DNA of 64,000 nt from Ctenosaura bakeri (GCA_948474755.1 CAOLHI010000152.1:434001-498000), one strand, 5' to 3'. Shown: positions 24,906-34,614, counted from the first letter of the stretch. Translations and numbers: made by a program. The notes: generated by a model from the sequence alone, not told the origin.

Positions 24906-24920
24906 AGTGATCCCTAGTCA

Positions 24921-25195
24921 GCGAGTTTCTCCAGCCTCACTCTATTCAGAGACAATAGCCCGATAACTGAAAGACTATTATAAAAGTTTGTTTGGTCCTA
25001 ACATGACCGAGCTAGCATTTCACAATAACTTATTTAGAATATTTCTTCTTTCTATATAATCCATATAAATAACATTCTAAACAAATGAAGCATCTGTTTG
25101 TTCAACTGTACTTGCATCTGTGTGCTAGATAATAAATAGTACAAGGTTAAATGATTCAAAGCAAGTCACAAGTAAGCATTGTTAAAGCTAAACTT
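24921..25195. other. AT-rich spacer between the two DIRS/Ngaro elements
   Basis: Ordinary AT-rich sequence with no recognised feature. The switch to extreme GC-richness occurs at about 25215. Confidence 0.5.
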
Positions 25196-25210
25196 TATGG
25201 AATTCGTTCC

Positions 25211-25725
25211 CTGCTGCCTAGCTCGCGATGGCGGGGGGGGGACGGCCTTTGCCGCCCTCCCTCGAAGCGTGACCACATGTGATTGGTCGCTGGGGACAAG
25301 GAGGGGCGGGCGCAGGAGTTTTGGCCCTGCGCCGCCTCCCCAGCGGCCATTCTTGCAGATCCGGGCAAGGAGGAGGCCGTTTTTCCGAGCGGCAGCGCCA
25401 TGTGGCTTTAGAGGCCTGCGCGTCCTTCCTCCTTTGCCTCCTGATCTCGGAGGCGGCGGCCTCGGCGGCAGCGGAGCACCCATTTTTCGGTGGCGGCGGC
25501 GGCCTTGGCAGCAGAGCGTTACTTGCGGCGGCGGCGGCAGATTCGGCGGCGGCTGCATTAGAGCGTTCAGCCCCTGGCGGCGGCGGCGCGTTTAACCTCC
25601 GCAGCAGCGGCGGCCCGTCCGGAGGCGCAGGCCGGTTCCTCGAGGCCTCGCCGGGCCTTCTACAGCCAGGAGGAGCGGAGGAAACAGCGGTCGCATCCGC
25701 GGCCGCTCGGGTAGGGCCTCAGCCA
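25211..25725 (+). promoter_or_regulatory. CpG-rich leader / probable promoter region
   Basis: This is an extremely GC- and CpG-rich block with many GGC/GCG repeats and GGGCGGG-like (GC-box) words near 25303. It lies upstream of the 47-bp array and ORF1. CpG density this high in a repeat suggests either a young insertion or an unmethylated region. I infer the 5' leader and promoter of the DIRS/Ngaro element. Overlapping open frames on both strands have low-complexity translations and are not genes. A host CpG island used as a landing site cannot be excluded. Confidence 0.45.
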
Positions 25726-25731
25726 CCTTAC

Positions 25732-26140
25732 AGTGGCTGAGGCTGGGATTCGGGCCTACTTACAGGGCCCACCAACAACAGTGGCTGGGGCTGGGTTCGG
25801 GCCTACTTACAGGGCCTACTAACAGCAGCGGCTGAGGCTGAGTTAGGGCCTATTTACAGGGTCTACTAATAGCAGTGGCTGAGGCTGGGTTCGGGCCTAC
25901 TTACAGAGCCTACTAACAGCAGTGGCTGAGGCTGGGTTCGAGCCTACTTACAGGGCCTACTAACAGCGGTGGCTGAGGCTGGGTTTGAGCCTACTTACAG
26001 GGCCTACTAACAGCAGTGGCTGAGACTGGGTTCGAGCCTACCTACAGGGCCTACTAACAGCAGTGGCCGAGGCTGGGGTCGGGCCTACTTACACAGCATA
26101 CTAACAGCAGTGGCAGAGGCTGAGTTAAGGCCCACCTGGG
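25732..26140 (+). repeat. 47-bp tandem repeat array, about 8.5 units
   Basis: Units start at 25732, 25780, 25827, 25874, 25921, 25968, 26015, 26062 and 26109. The period is 47 bp, except for one 48-bp unit. Each unit carries the words AGTGGCTGAGGCTGGGTT, GCCTACTTACAGGG and CCTACTAACAG. The last unit runs into a diverged partial copy. CTAAC/TACTAAC resembles a branch-point sequence and TTACAG an acceptor, repeated in each unit. It lies between the CpG-rich leader and ORF1 of the retroelement. Confidence 0.95.
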
Positions 26141-26354
26141 GCAGGGAGCAGGACCAGGGCCCACTGGGAGCGGGGTGGTGGCCTACACCTGGGCCCAGTA
26201 AGTTATGGTTGCACCTGGCCTGCGTCTGGTACATAAGGCCCTGAGGCCTACACTGTGTCTATCAACCCGTAATAGCCAGCCCCCCCTCCAATTGCAGGGC
26301 TTTAGCAGGAGAGAGAGTAATTGGCAGAACCTTGTGACTGGTAGTTGTTGCAGC

Positions 26355-27710
26355 ATGGCTTCCAGGAGGCGTGCAGCGGCCTCTAGAGGCCGTTATACAG
26401 GCAAGAACCCTGCACCTGCAAAGGGGACAGCCTTAGGTAAAGGGGCTTCCCCTGCCAAGAAGCAAAAGACAGCCAAATCTGTAATGGAAACACGGTCAAG
26501 GGCTGTCCCAGCGCATGAGCTGGATGCTATGGGGAGTGAGTGTCAGGAAGGGGACCAAGGTAACATGGAGAGGGCTGAAACAGTTACTCTGAAATCTCAT
26601 GATTTTGACCGCCTTTTAGCCCGTCTAGATGCCATTGAAAAGCGGATGGGTGAGAGGGAGAACGACCGAACTTCTACGGCACAACCTGGCTGTTCGGCGA
26701 CAGGGCCCGCAGAGGAGATGGAGGCGGTAGGACAGACTGCGGGTGGAGACGCCGAGCAGGAACATAGCACAGCAGGTGTAGTAGGGCCATGGGTAGTGAA
26801 TACACCGCCAGCAGACATGGTTTGGGCCCTGCCAGCTTCTCCCCCTGAACCGCTGGCTTCTTCTTCCACCTGCCCCCCTGAAAAACAGGTAGCCTCCCCC
26901 ACACAAGTGACTGGGACGGGTAGAGCTTGCAAGGAATGTCAGGGAATCTCCCACAGGGGAGATGTGGGGCAAGGAGACCCCAATAAGGAGAGGGCGGCCA
27001 CACAGCAGGCCGGGGGGCAGGATAGGGGTTTGGGAGATCACCTCACCATGGCCACCATCGAGAAAATACAGAAGGGAGAATATATAGACGTCTTTTCCCT
27101 CCTATATAGGGAATTAGACAAAAAAGAGAAGGAAGACTTGGATGCAGGCGAGAAAGAGAAGCTGAAGAAGAGACGGGTCGATAGGAACTGGTCTAATTGG
27201 CTGGCAGGATACTTGATTTACATGGATGTAGTCATTAAGGCCCAGCCGTCACGGGGTCATGACCTAGTGGCATATCTAAATACAATAATGAGGGCCCAGG
27301 CGGATTATTCGGGGATGGGCTGGCTTTATTATGATGAGAGGTTTAGGATGAGAGCGGTCACGGAAACAAGCTTGCGATGGGACCGCATCGACATGGAAAT
27401 GTGGATGCAGTCTATGGGGCCGGGCCGCCCCGTCTTCGGGGAACTGGCCCACTCAGGCCACCTGGTGCAGTTTAATAAGACTGGGGGTCCTTCGCGCGCC
27501 CAAGGTACCCAGGAACAACATCCAGTACAGATCTGTTGGGAATTTGGCACACAGGGGTCCTGTGTGCGACGTCCGTGCAGATACAAACACCTTTGTGGTA
27601 TCTGCTGGGGCCCACATTCGACCCGCAACTGTAACAAGGGTAGAACTGGGGGGCCTCCCTCCAAAGAGGGCGCAGGTAAGCGTGCGCCAGGGAATCAACA
27701 GCCTTTTTAA
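26355..27710 (+). CDS. DIRS/Ngaro ORF1 (Gag-like, zinc-finger protein)
   Basis: Uninterrupted frame; it is open from 26205, but the ATG at 26355 has A at -3 and G at +4 and opens a basic, nucleic-acid-binding-like N-terminus (MASRRRAAASRGRYTGKN), giving about 451 residues. A charged middle part follows (EKEDLDAGEKEKLKKRRVDR), then a conserved helical block containing NWSNWLAGYLIYMDVV and a YDERFRMRA segment, typical of DIRS/Ngaro ORF1. The C-terminus has a CCCH-like motif (C-x8-C-x4-C-x3-H) followed by a knuckle-like C-x2-C-x3-H-x4-C. The expected role is packaging the RNA template. It overlaps the RT frame by 167 bp. Confidence 0.8.
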   Translation: MASRRRAAASRGRYTGKNPAPAKGTALGKGASPAKKQKTAKSVMETRSRAVPAHELDAMGSECQEGDQGNMERAETVTLKSHDFDRLLARLDAIEKRMGERENDRTSTAQPGCSATGPAEEMEAVGQTAGGDAEQEHSTAGVVGPWVVNTPPADMVWALPASPPEPLASSSTCPPEKQVASPTQVTGTGRACKECQGISHRGDVGQGDPNKERAATQQAGGQDRGLGDHLTMATIEKIQKGEYIDVFSLLYRELDKKEKEDLDAGEKEKLKKRRVDRNWSNWLAGYLIYMDVVIKAQPSRGHDLVAYLNTIMRAQADYSGMGWLYYDERFRMRAVTETSLRWDRIDMEMWMQSMGPGRPVFGELAHSGHLVQFNKTGGPSRAQGTQEQHPVQICWEFGTQGSCVRRPCRYKHLCGICWGPHSTRNCNKGRTGGPPSKEGAGKRAPGNQQPF

Positions 27711-29306
27711 AAAGGGGCCCAGTCCAATTAAGTTGGAGCGGCTACTGGCATGGCTTCAGCTTTATATGGACTGGGCGGCGGCACAATATTTGAGTAACGG
27801 TTTTACAGTAGGTTTTAGAATTCCCAGTTCGGTACCCCGCAAGTTTTACATGGCTAAGAATCTTAAGTCCGTTATAGGTAATGAAGACATAGTACGACTA
27901 AAGATAGGTAAGGAGGTAGCTGAAGGCCGAGTGTTGGGCCCCTTTGACCATCCTCCCACACCTAATGTCAGGATTTCTCCGCTGGGCATAGTTCCCAAAA
28001 AGGCACAGGGCGAGTTTAGGCTTATACACCATTTATCATATCCCAAGGGAGAATCTCTTAATGACGCCATCCCAGAGGAGCTATGCTCGGTAAGGTACAC
28101 CTCCTTTGATACGGCAGTGAGGGTTGTACGCAGGCAAGGTGTAGGAGCTGAGATGGCAAAGGCAGACATTAAGTCAGCCTTTCGCCTTTTGCCTGTTCAC
28201 CCATCCGATTTTGAGCTCCTGGGCTTTGCCTTTGAGGGTAAATATTACTTAGACAGATCTCTCCCAATGGGATGTTCAGTCTCGTGTTCTGCTTTCGAGT
28301 CTTTCAGCACCTTCTTGGAATGGGCTGTCAAGAAGAAATCAGGCATGAAAGGGGTAGTTCATTATCTGGATGATTTTTTGTTTGTGGGACGTGGGGGGTC
28401 GGGCCAATGCTCCTTTTTACTGTCAGAGTTCACAACATTGATGGAAAGACCTGGGAGTGCCGCTGGCACACGAAAAAACGGAAGGCCCTGCACAAAGGCT
28501 CACGTTCCTAGGGATTGAAATGGATACCGTCAATCAGATGAGTAAATTACCGTTAGCTAAGGTTCAAGACCTTCGGTTAAGGGTGGCGTCCTTTTGAGCA
28601 GACGTAAGGCGACCCTGAAGGAATTTCAGGAGATCCTGGGGCATCTTAATTTTGCTTGCAGGGTTATAGCGCCAGGCAGGGCTTTTCTTAGGCGACTTTG
28701 TGATGCCACCAAAGGCGTCACCAAGCCTCACCATCGCATTAGGATTACTAGGGAGATGAAGATGGATCTTGAAGTCTGGCAAGCGTTTTTTATGGATTTC
28801 AATGGTATTTCATTTTGGTTGGATGAGCTCAGGGTAAAAGACGCCCTTCAAGTATCTTCTGATGCAGCGGGTTCCATAGGTTTGGCGTCTACTTCAGAGG
28901 TAAGTGGTGTGCCCAGAGATGGCCTCAGTATTGGGGGGACGAGGGGATCACATCGGATCTCACATTTTTGGAATTTTTCCCGATATTGGTGGCTGTTCAC
29001 CTCTGGCCACATGAACTAGCTAACAACGCAGTTCATTTCTGGTGCGATAACCAGGCCACAGTTAGGGTTATCAATAAACTTTCCTCGAAGTCACAGCAGG
29101 TCATGAGATTAGTGCGGGCGTTCACCCTGCAATGCTTACGCTTTAACATTCTTTTTAAGGCTGTGCATGTGGCGGGTGTGGACCGTCCCTTGGCTGACTC
29201 TCTTTCCCGCATGCAGATGGACCGCTTCAGGGAACTGGCTCCCAATGCTGCGCTTCAACCAGAGCCAATGCCCACGGAACTGTGGACCCTTAGAGGAGGG
29301 AGGTAA
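27544..29306 (+). pseudogene. DIRS/Ngaro reverse transcriptase-RNase H, frameshifted
   Basis: Reverse transcriptase followed by RNase H. The RT shows the GFRIPSS entry block, RLIHHLSYPKGESLND, DIKSAFRLLPVHP (motif A), LPMGCSVSCSAF (motif B) and catalytic YLDD at 28363-28374. The RNase H shows SDAAGSIG, FWCDNQATVRVIN and HVAGVDRPLADSLSR. The frame relative to ORF1 is +1. No ATG occurs before 27766, which is inside conserved sequence, so expression from ORF1 by frameshifting is likely. Breaks: an extra base at about 28445, a missing base at about 28591 and a missing base at about 28882. Otherwise the frame is open to TAA at 29304-29306, five bases before the recombinase ATG. Confidence 0.88.
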
Positions 29307-29311
29307 CAGCA

Positions 29312-30198
29312 ATGATAGGTATGTCTATCACGCCCAGCACCCGTAAGAGCTATAGTAGAGCGGCTAGCGAATTCGCTAGTTTCCGGAAGGCCAACGGGCT
29401 GCGGGAAACCTGGCCTATCCCAGTAGACCACTTGTTACAGTTTTGTGTCTCCCTTAAACATGCAGGTCTCTCCCCTCACTATGTTAGGTCAAAAATGTCG
29501 GCCCTGGCCTTTTGGTCTAAGGCTCGGGGCTTGGCAGACTACACTGGCGATTTTAGAATTCGCAAGTTCATTGAGGGTTGTGTCAGACAGTTAGGAACAG
29601 TCCGTGACGGCCGGCAGCCGCTTTCCCAGACATCCTTAGGGGCCTGGGCAGGATATGGAATGGTGTGTGCACTTCGCCGTATGAAGCGCTTTTGTTCCAT
29701 GCTGCGGCTCTCATTGCCTTTTTTGGAGCGTTCTGAGTGAGTGAATTGGTTGTGCAAAGTAGAACTGACAGGTCGGGCAGGGCCCTTGAATTCCAGGACC
29801 TTTCATGGGGAGAACGACACGTCACTTCGATCCTGAGGAGTTCTAAGACAGACCAGGCCAGGAGGGGCACTGGGGTGACCTTGAGGGAATCCAATGATGC
29901 CGCAATATGTCCTGTGAAGGCGCTCAGAGACTATACCGGCCACAGGGGAACACATGCAGGCCCCCTCTTTTGTCATGTGGACACAACCCCTCTCACCAGA
30001 TATCAATTTTGGACAGTAACTAAAAAGGCCCTGTTAACGTTGGGTTTGCATGGAGTTAAGTTTGGCATGCACTCCTTTCGTATTGGTGCAGCCTCTACAG
30101 CGGCACTCTCAGGGATGAAAACTGATGATATTAAGAGGATTGGCAGGTGGAAGTCCTCGGCGTTCCGACGCTATGTCAGGCCAATCGACACGCATTAA
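29312..30198 (+). pseudogene. DIRS/Ngaro tyrosine recombinase, two lesions
   Basis: Tyrosine recombinase (lambda-integrase fold) that would insert the circular DNA copy. It starts at ATG 29312. The N-terminal core-binding region has SYSRAASEFASFRKANG and a YVRSKMSALAFW helix. A one-base loss near 29635 shifts the frame. A TGA at 29734-29736 falls exactly where the first catalytic arginine (RVSEL block) belongs and fits a CGA-to-TGA CpG change. Downstream residues are intact: the beta-strand Lys at 29845-29847, HxxR (HSFRIGAAS, 30070-30081), GRWKS and the nucleophilic Tyr at 30172-30174. The frame ends with TAA at 30196-30198. Confidence 0.9.
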
Positions 30199-30201
30199 CA
30201 T

Positions 30202-30816
30202 TTTGATTTCTTTCCAGATCGGCCCGCTGCGGCGGTAAGGAAGCGAGTGTTAATCTGCGGCCACAGCTTCATCTTTTGGATCGAGCGGCAGGCTCGCAAT
30301 GATCCAATGGGCCCTAACCTAGGAATGGGTCAGCGGGCTTCCATATGCTGGTCTGGAAAGAGAGGTTTGCGGTGGCATGGCTTGCTACCTTTGTTGTTTA
30401 GGGAGTGCGGTGATCCTCCCCCAGATGTGCTGGTCATACACCTGGGCGGTAATGACCTTGGTTTGCTGAAGGGAAAGGCCTTGGTGATACAGGCCATTCA
30501 TGACATGCGGCTCATTCATGAGGCGTAGCCTCACACTCGAATGGCATGGTCCGCATTGATACAGAGAAGGACATGGGGTGGGGGTGCTGATCCCCGCCGT
30601 ATAGAAAGAGCACGGCAGTTGGCGAATAGGGAGATTCGCCGTGCTTTGAGACAAGGCTTGGGTACTTACATTCCTCACGATAACATTGTCTTTAACAAAC
30701 CAGAGCTATATTGGCGTGACGGAATACATTTATCACCGGAGGGCAATCAGATTTTTCTACAGGACCTTCAAAAGGGGTTGGACTTGATTCTGACGGGCTG
30801 GGGGGAAAAGGACTAA
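30202..30816 (+). pseudogene. SGNH (GDSL-type) hydrolase ORF, one internal stop
   Basis: Hydrolase domain encoded after the recombinase. All four SGNH signature residues can be read: Ser in ICGHSFIFW, Gly in the RGLRWHG block, Asn in HLGGND, and Asp/His in YWRDGIHLSPEG. A TAG at 30526-30528 interrupts the frame once; the phase is unchanged after it. The frame is the same as the recombinase frame, and no ATG precedes the Ser block, so it must be reached by readthrough or splicing. A pyrimidine-rich CTTTCCAG acceptor-like site ends at 30217. Such hydrolases are known from vertebrate Ngaro elements; the substrate is unknown. Length is near 200 residues, usual for the family. Confidence 0.82.
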
Positions 30817-31265
30817 GCAGACGCTTGCCCTTGTCCATGGCCGGAAGGGGGGGCTTTAGGTTCGGTGTGTACCTATGGCACCCCCCCTTGTGGGGTGTAG
30901 GATAAATCATATCCTTGGGGAGGGCCCTGGGATCACCCCACTTGCTGTGCAACTGGGGGTGGTACTCGGGACTTGCCTTCCAGACAAGGGCTGGCCACAA
31001 GCCATCATGCAACTTCAGCAATTGGCTTTGGGGCCCGGTACTTCGCCCAACGGGCTAGGGGAGATGGTCGGGAGCGGCATCTTGACCCTAGTCCGAGGAT
31101 GCTGTATACCCCCCCCTGCTTTTTCCCCTCAGGTCTTTAAATCAAGTTCATGTTCAAGTTGAAATTTGAGTTGAAGTTCAACCCCTGTTAAATAGGCATA
31201 TTAATAAATTGCCCTAGTTCAACCCAAGCTCTGTCTGTGGTCTCGTTATTTCGTGGGTTGGGTGG
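30817..31265 (+). other. 3' non-coding tail of the DIRS/Ngaro element
   Basis: GC-rich to moderately GC-rich, non-coding. Contains a 9-bp perfect hairpin (30845-30853 with 30881-30889; G-run and C-run arms), the poly(A) signal AATAAA at 31203-31208, a GT-rich stretch just after it (CTGTCTGTGGTCTCG, about 31231-31245) and a short inverted repeat CAACCCA/TGGGTTG near 31220-31260. I expected internal complementary repeats (B1-A2-B2) here but could not match them to the 5' end by eye. Confidence 0.6.
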
Positions 31266-31310
31266 CAAATGGTTATCACATAGGCCTTCATAATCAGTGT
31301 AATGTTGTAT

Positions 31311-31510
31311 GCTGTTATTGTGTGCCTTCAAGTCATTTCCAACTTATGGCAACTCTTAGCCCCAGAAAACCCTATCAAAGGGTTTGCTGGGGCTAAGAAT
31401 GTATGATGTGCCCAAGCTCACCCAGTGGGTTTCCATGACCAATCAGGGAATTGAACCCTGATCTTCAGGTTCATAGTCAAATGCTCAAACCACCACACCA
31501 CACTGGTGCT
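31311..31510 (-). mobile_element. tRNA-derived SINE
   Basis: Same family as 12428-12618 and 36142-36340. Tail at the low-coordinate end (TTATTGTGTGCCTTCAAGTC), body with GCTCACCCAGTGGGTTTCC, and tRNA-like head at the high-coordinate end (complement of GTGTGGTGTGGTGGTTTGAG). It lies about 45 bp beyond the 3' end of the DIRS/Ngaro element. Confidence 0.87.
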
Positions 31511-34500
31511 AATGTTGTGCCTCTTCTATTCATAAATTCTTATTAATGTAATGTGTATAAGTAATCTGAAGTAGCAACAGACCTTCTGACAATATCTTTG
31601 TGCTTAGTTATTTACAATGTTAAGATACTGAAATCATTGGGAGAAAGCTGCTATATGCACAACTAACTACACATCTAACCTAGTTTCTTTTCCATCTCTG
31701 AAAAAAAAAAGACGTAAATACCTTCTGGTTTTTCCAGTTTGATGATCTCTCTTGTTTCTGTTTTTCCTCCACCTTCGACTCCTCACTTTTTATTTCCTTT
31801 TGCTTACCTCATATTTGCTAACAACAACCTTGTATTGTACTTGAAGGCTGATGTGATTTTCCAAAGAACTTGCATAGAAGATTTTAAAACATTAAAGGCT
31901 TTTTTAAAGAGTTTTGTTTTCTGACGTATGTTTGAGCTGGATATTTTTACCCAAGGAAGTAGTCTTTCAAGATTTATCCTCTAACTGTCTCAGTAGCTCT
32001 GATTTTTCTTTCTTTCCTGGATTCAGAAAACAAACATTAAAAGGAACAAGTTTCTTTCTGCCAAGAGTTTGAAAGAAAAATAGCATCTGCCAGCTTTTGT
32101 TTTCTTCAGTCCCAGATTCATTTTTGTCTTTATCATACTGTCAGTACTCTTTAACTGGAAACAGGATATCAGTGTTGTCCTCTTACTTGACATCCTTTAC
32201 TTCTAAGGCTCATCTTACTTAAGTTGGACTCACTGTATGCATGTGATAACACAAGGCATTCAGACTGGCTTCTGAAATGGTCATAAAGTTCTGCCTCTAG
32301 CTATAACTAAAAGAACACAAATCAGAAAGTGACAGCAACTGCTTGAAGTAAATGTGCATGATGTTTAGAAGAAGAACATATTAAATCAGCCACCCTGTCA
32401 CAAATCAATCATTAGATCATGCTCAAGGCACTACATCTTCCATATGTCCCACAGTTTTAAACACAGAATCAAGCGATGTTCATTTTTGTCAGTTTTTCTC
32501 AGTGATACATCCAAGTTGGGATATATCTATGAGTGTTAAAAAGGTAACAATGGAGTTAACAAGCTTTTTGTTGCATTGTTGGATTTAGAAGAATTTGGAT
32601 TGAATGTTTGATTATTTTTTTTTTAAAAAAGTGGGTGTTCTTTTTATCTTATCTACCCAACCAATTGCAACTTTTAAAAAAAAGTAAAATTATACTTCAA
32701 GTCTAAAACGTATTTGCCATCAAAATTCTTTCCAAGGAAGTCAAAAGTTATTTGTTCTGGAGGATTCAGATTATATATTCTGTACACTCGCCATGTTTCC
32801 TATGGCATTGTGGAATATACTCTGGTTGGTTGGTTGGTTGTCAGCACATGTGTAACTCATCATCTAGATGAATCATGTTCCACACAATTGGCAAGTGTTG
32901 TGTACAAGTGTAACAACTATGGAAGAAACAAATTTTAAAAAACCTCATAGTAACATGATATACAGTATTGTGCAGTTAAGGCAATTTTCTAGGCTGTGAA
33001 AGGGAGATGCAAAAGGAAACTGATCAACAACTGCATGGAAAACTACATTATAGAATGTAGAATCTGTTAGTTTTATTCTGTCTCAGGATACAGATATGAT
33101 GATGATATTTAGCATTTACTATTGCAGTTATGGATTCATAGCTAGCATTATAGATCTGTCCAACTGGAGGATGTTTCCAACCTCCTCCTGCTCTACAGTG
33201 AGCTTGTAACAATAGGATGCAGGACCCCTGTTACTTGTCTTTGTCACAGCGTCATTTTCTGGGTGTAGTGGTAAAAAATTCATCCTCTTTGCACTTGAGT
33301 CAGAAGCTGAATGGACATCGTTCACCCAATTTGGTGGCTCACTCTTAAAGTGGATTGGGGAAAGCTGGGTCAGGAGACATTATTTGGTTATGAAGAGATA
33401 ACTATCAAATCCAGTATTCTGATGAATAATAATTATCGGAAGATTAAGAAAGAACTAGAGGTGAAATAAAGTATTTTAAAAGGTGGGCTCAAAATGCACT
33501 CCTCAATTAGTACACACACACACAAAAGTCATTTTGTGGTGATGAAGGCACATCTTTGCATAGACAACTTGTAATCAATTGTTCCTTTCACCCATCCCAA
33601 GAAGTCTCCATCACATTACAAGAGAAAGGAGTTTCCCATCACAGCAATGGGAGTGAGCAGCCTTTCTCATCAGATACCTTCTCAGTTACTGAAGGAGTCA
33701 TAATCCTTCTGAGCATGCTCACAAGTATCATTTACCTACAAAAGATAATGATAGAGTGTTTGAAAGGTGGAGTGGAATGCAGTTTTCTCCTGCCCTTGTT
33801 TTAAAAGTAGCAGAGCTCAGTTTTTGCTTACTGTTTGTTGTGAAGTATCATTATGACTGGATGCAAACAGGGGAAAAAACAACAACCTGCCTGTCTGAAG
33901 GCAGCCTAATTATAGGATAACAAATAGCGAGAAAGGGGAAGAAAAGAATGATACAAATTACTTGCAGTTGCAATTTTAAAATGAAAGAGAAATAATGATG
34001 TTTGAAAACCCAGATTCATTAATCTTCACTATAGTCTAGACCACATGTAAAGAACTTAGTGAACTGGTTCATTTGTATAAGCTGTGTATTGCTTAGAATC
34101 ATATTGATAAGATCTGCATTCATGAAAATGCATACAAGAATAATTCTAGTGCATGCGAGTAGAAATAAAGACCATTATTTATGCTAAGATATACAAATAA
34201 ATACTAAGCAAATCATAACAGATACTGGAATTGCTCAGCAGATTCACAAGTTAAATAGCCATTTAGCACGGAAAATACAATAAAATGATTTTTTGTATTG
34301 TTAAACTGAGATTTGCAAAATTCGAGGATGGATAATAGTTTTTATGAAGACCGCTAATGTGTTTCAAAAGTGGCTCAAGTTTCTGAGTTCTCCAAAATGC
34401 TTTATGAGCCATGATGTGTGCAAATTAGAAGATACCAGAAGAAACAAAAAGTAAAATCTGTGGCCTGGTAGATTGGCTGTTGTGTGTCTGTGCTGCTGCA

Positions 34501-34614
34501 AATTGCCAGATGAAATGTGAAATGTACCCAATTGACAGTATGAGGAGGGAGAAGCCCCATTCAAACATTACCCCACCCCACTTTGAGCAACACAGGAGCA
34601 GAGGAACACTTAGA
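31511..34614. other. AT-rich non-coding DNA
   Basis: No gene or well-preserved repeat recognised. A short (TTGG)n run is at about 32825-32841 and a CA run at about 33512-33523. Confidence 0.55.

Larger units (their letters stand above)
22560..24920 (+). mobile_element. Decayed DIRS/Ngaro-type retrotransposon (copy 2)
   Basis: Remnants appear in the order Gag-like zinc finger, reverse transcriptase, RNase H, tyrosine recombinase, the same order as in the better-preserved element at 25.2-31.3 kb. All frames are broken many times. The composition is more AT-rich and CpG-poor than copy 1, so this copy is older or from a different subfamily. It begins shortly after the Copia LTR and stops about 280 bp before copy 1. 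No hydrolase remnant and no terminal repeats were found. Confidence 0.8.
25200..31265 (+). mobile_element. DIRS/Ngaro-type retrotransposon with SGNH hydrolase (copy 1)
   Basis: This is a nearly full-length tyrosine-recombinase retrotransposon. In order it carries a CpG-rich leader, 47-bp tandem repeats, Gag-like ORF1 with zinc fingers, overlapping RT/RNase H, tyrosine recombinase (no integrase, no protease seen), SGNH hydrolase and a 3' tail with AATAAA at 31203-31208. Such elements integrate through the recombinase rather than a DDE integrase, and vertebrate Ngaro members are known to carry a hydrolase of this type. GC content is clearly above the flanks at both sides. The lesions I see are about four single-base indels and three in-frame stops (29734, 30196 if ancestral readthrough, 30526). 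The split direct repeats expected at the ends could not be identified by eye, so the outer limits are approximate. Confidence 0.88.

Noticed and set aside
25166..25740. Long overlapping open frames on both strands in the GC-rich block
   Set aside because: Translations are low-complexity Gly/Ala/Arg/Pro runs caused by high GC content; no domain, and they overlap on both strands.
32640..34600. Possible host exons in short open frames
   Set aside because: No frame shows conserved-looking domain sequence with splice sites.
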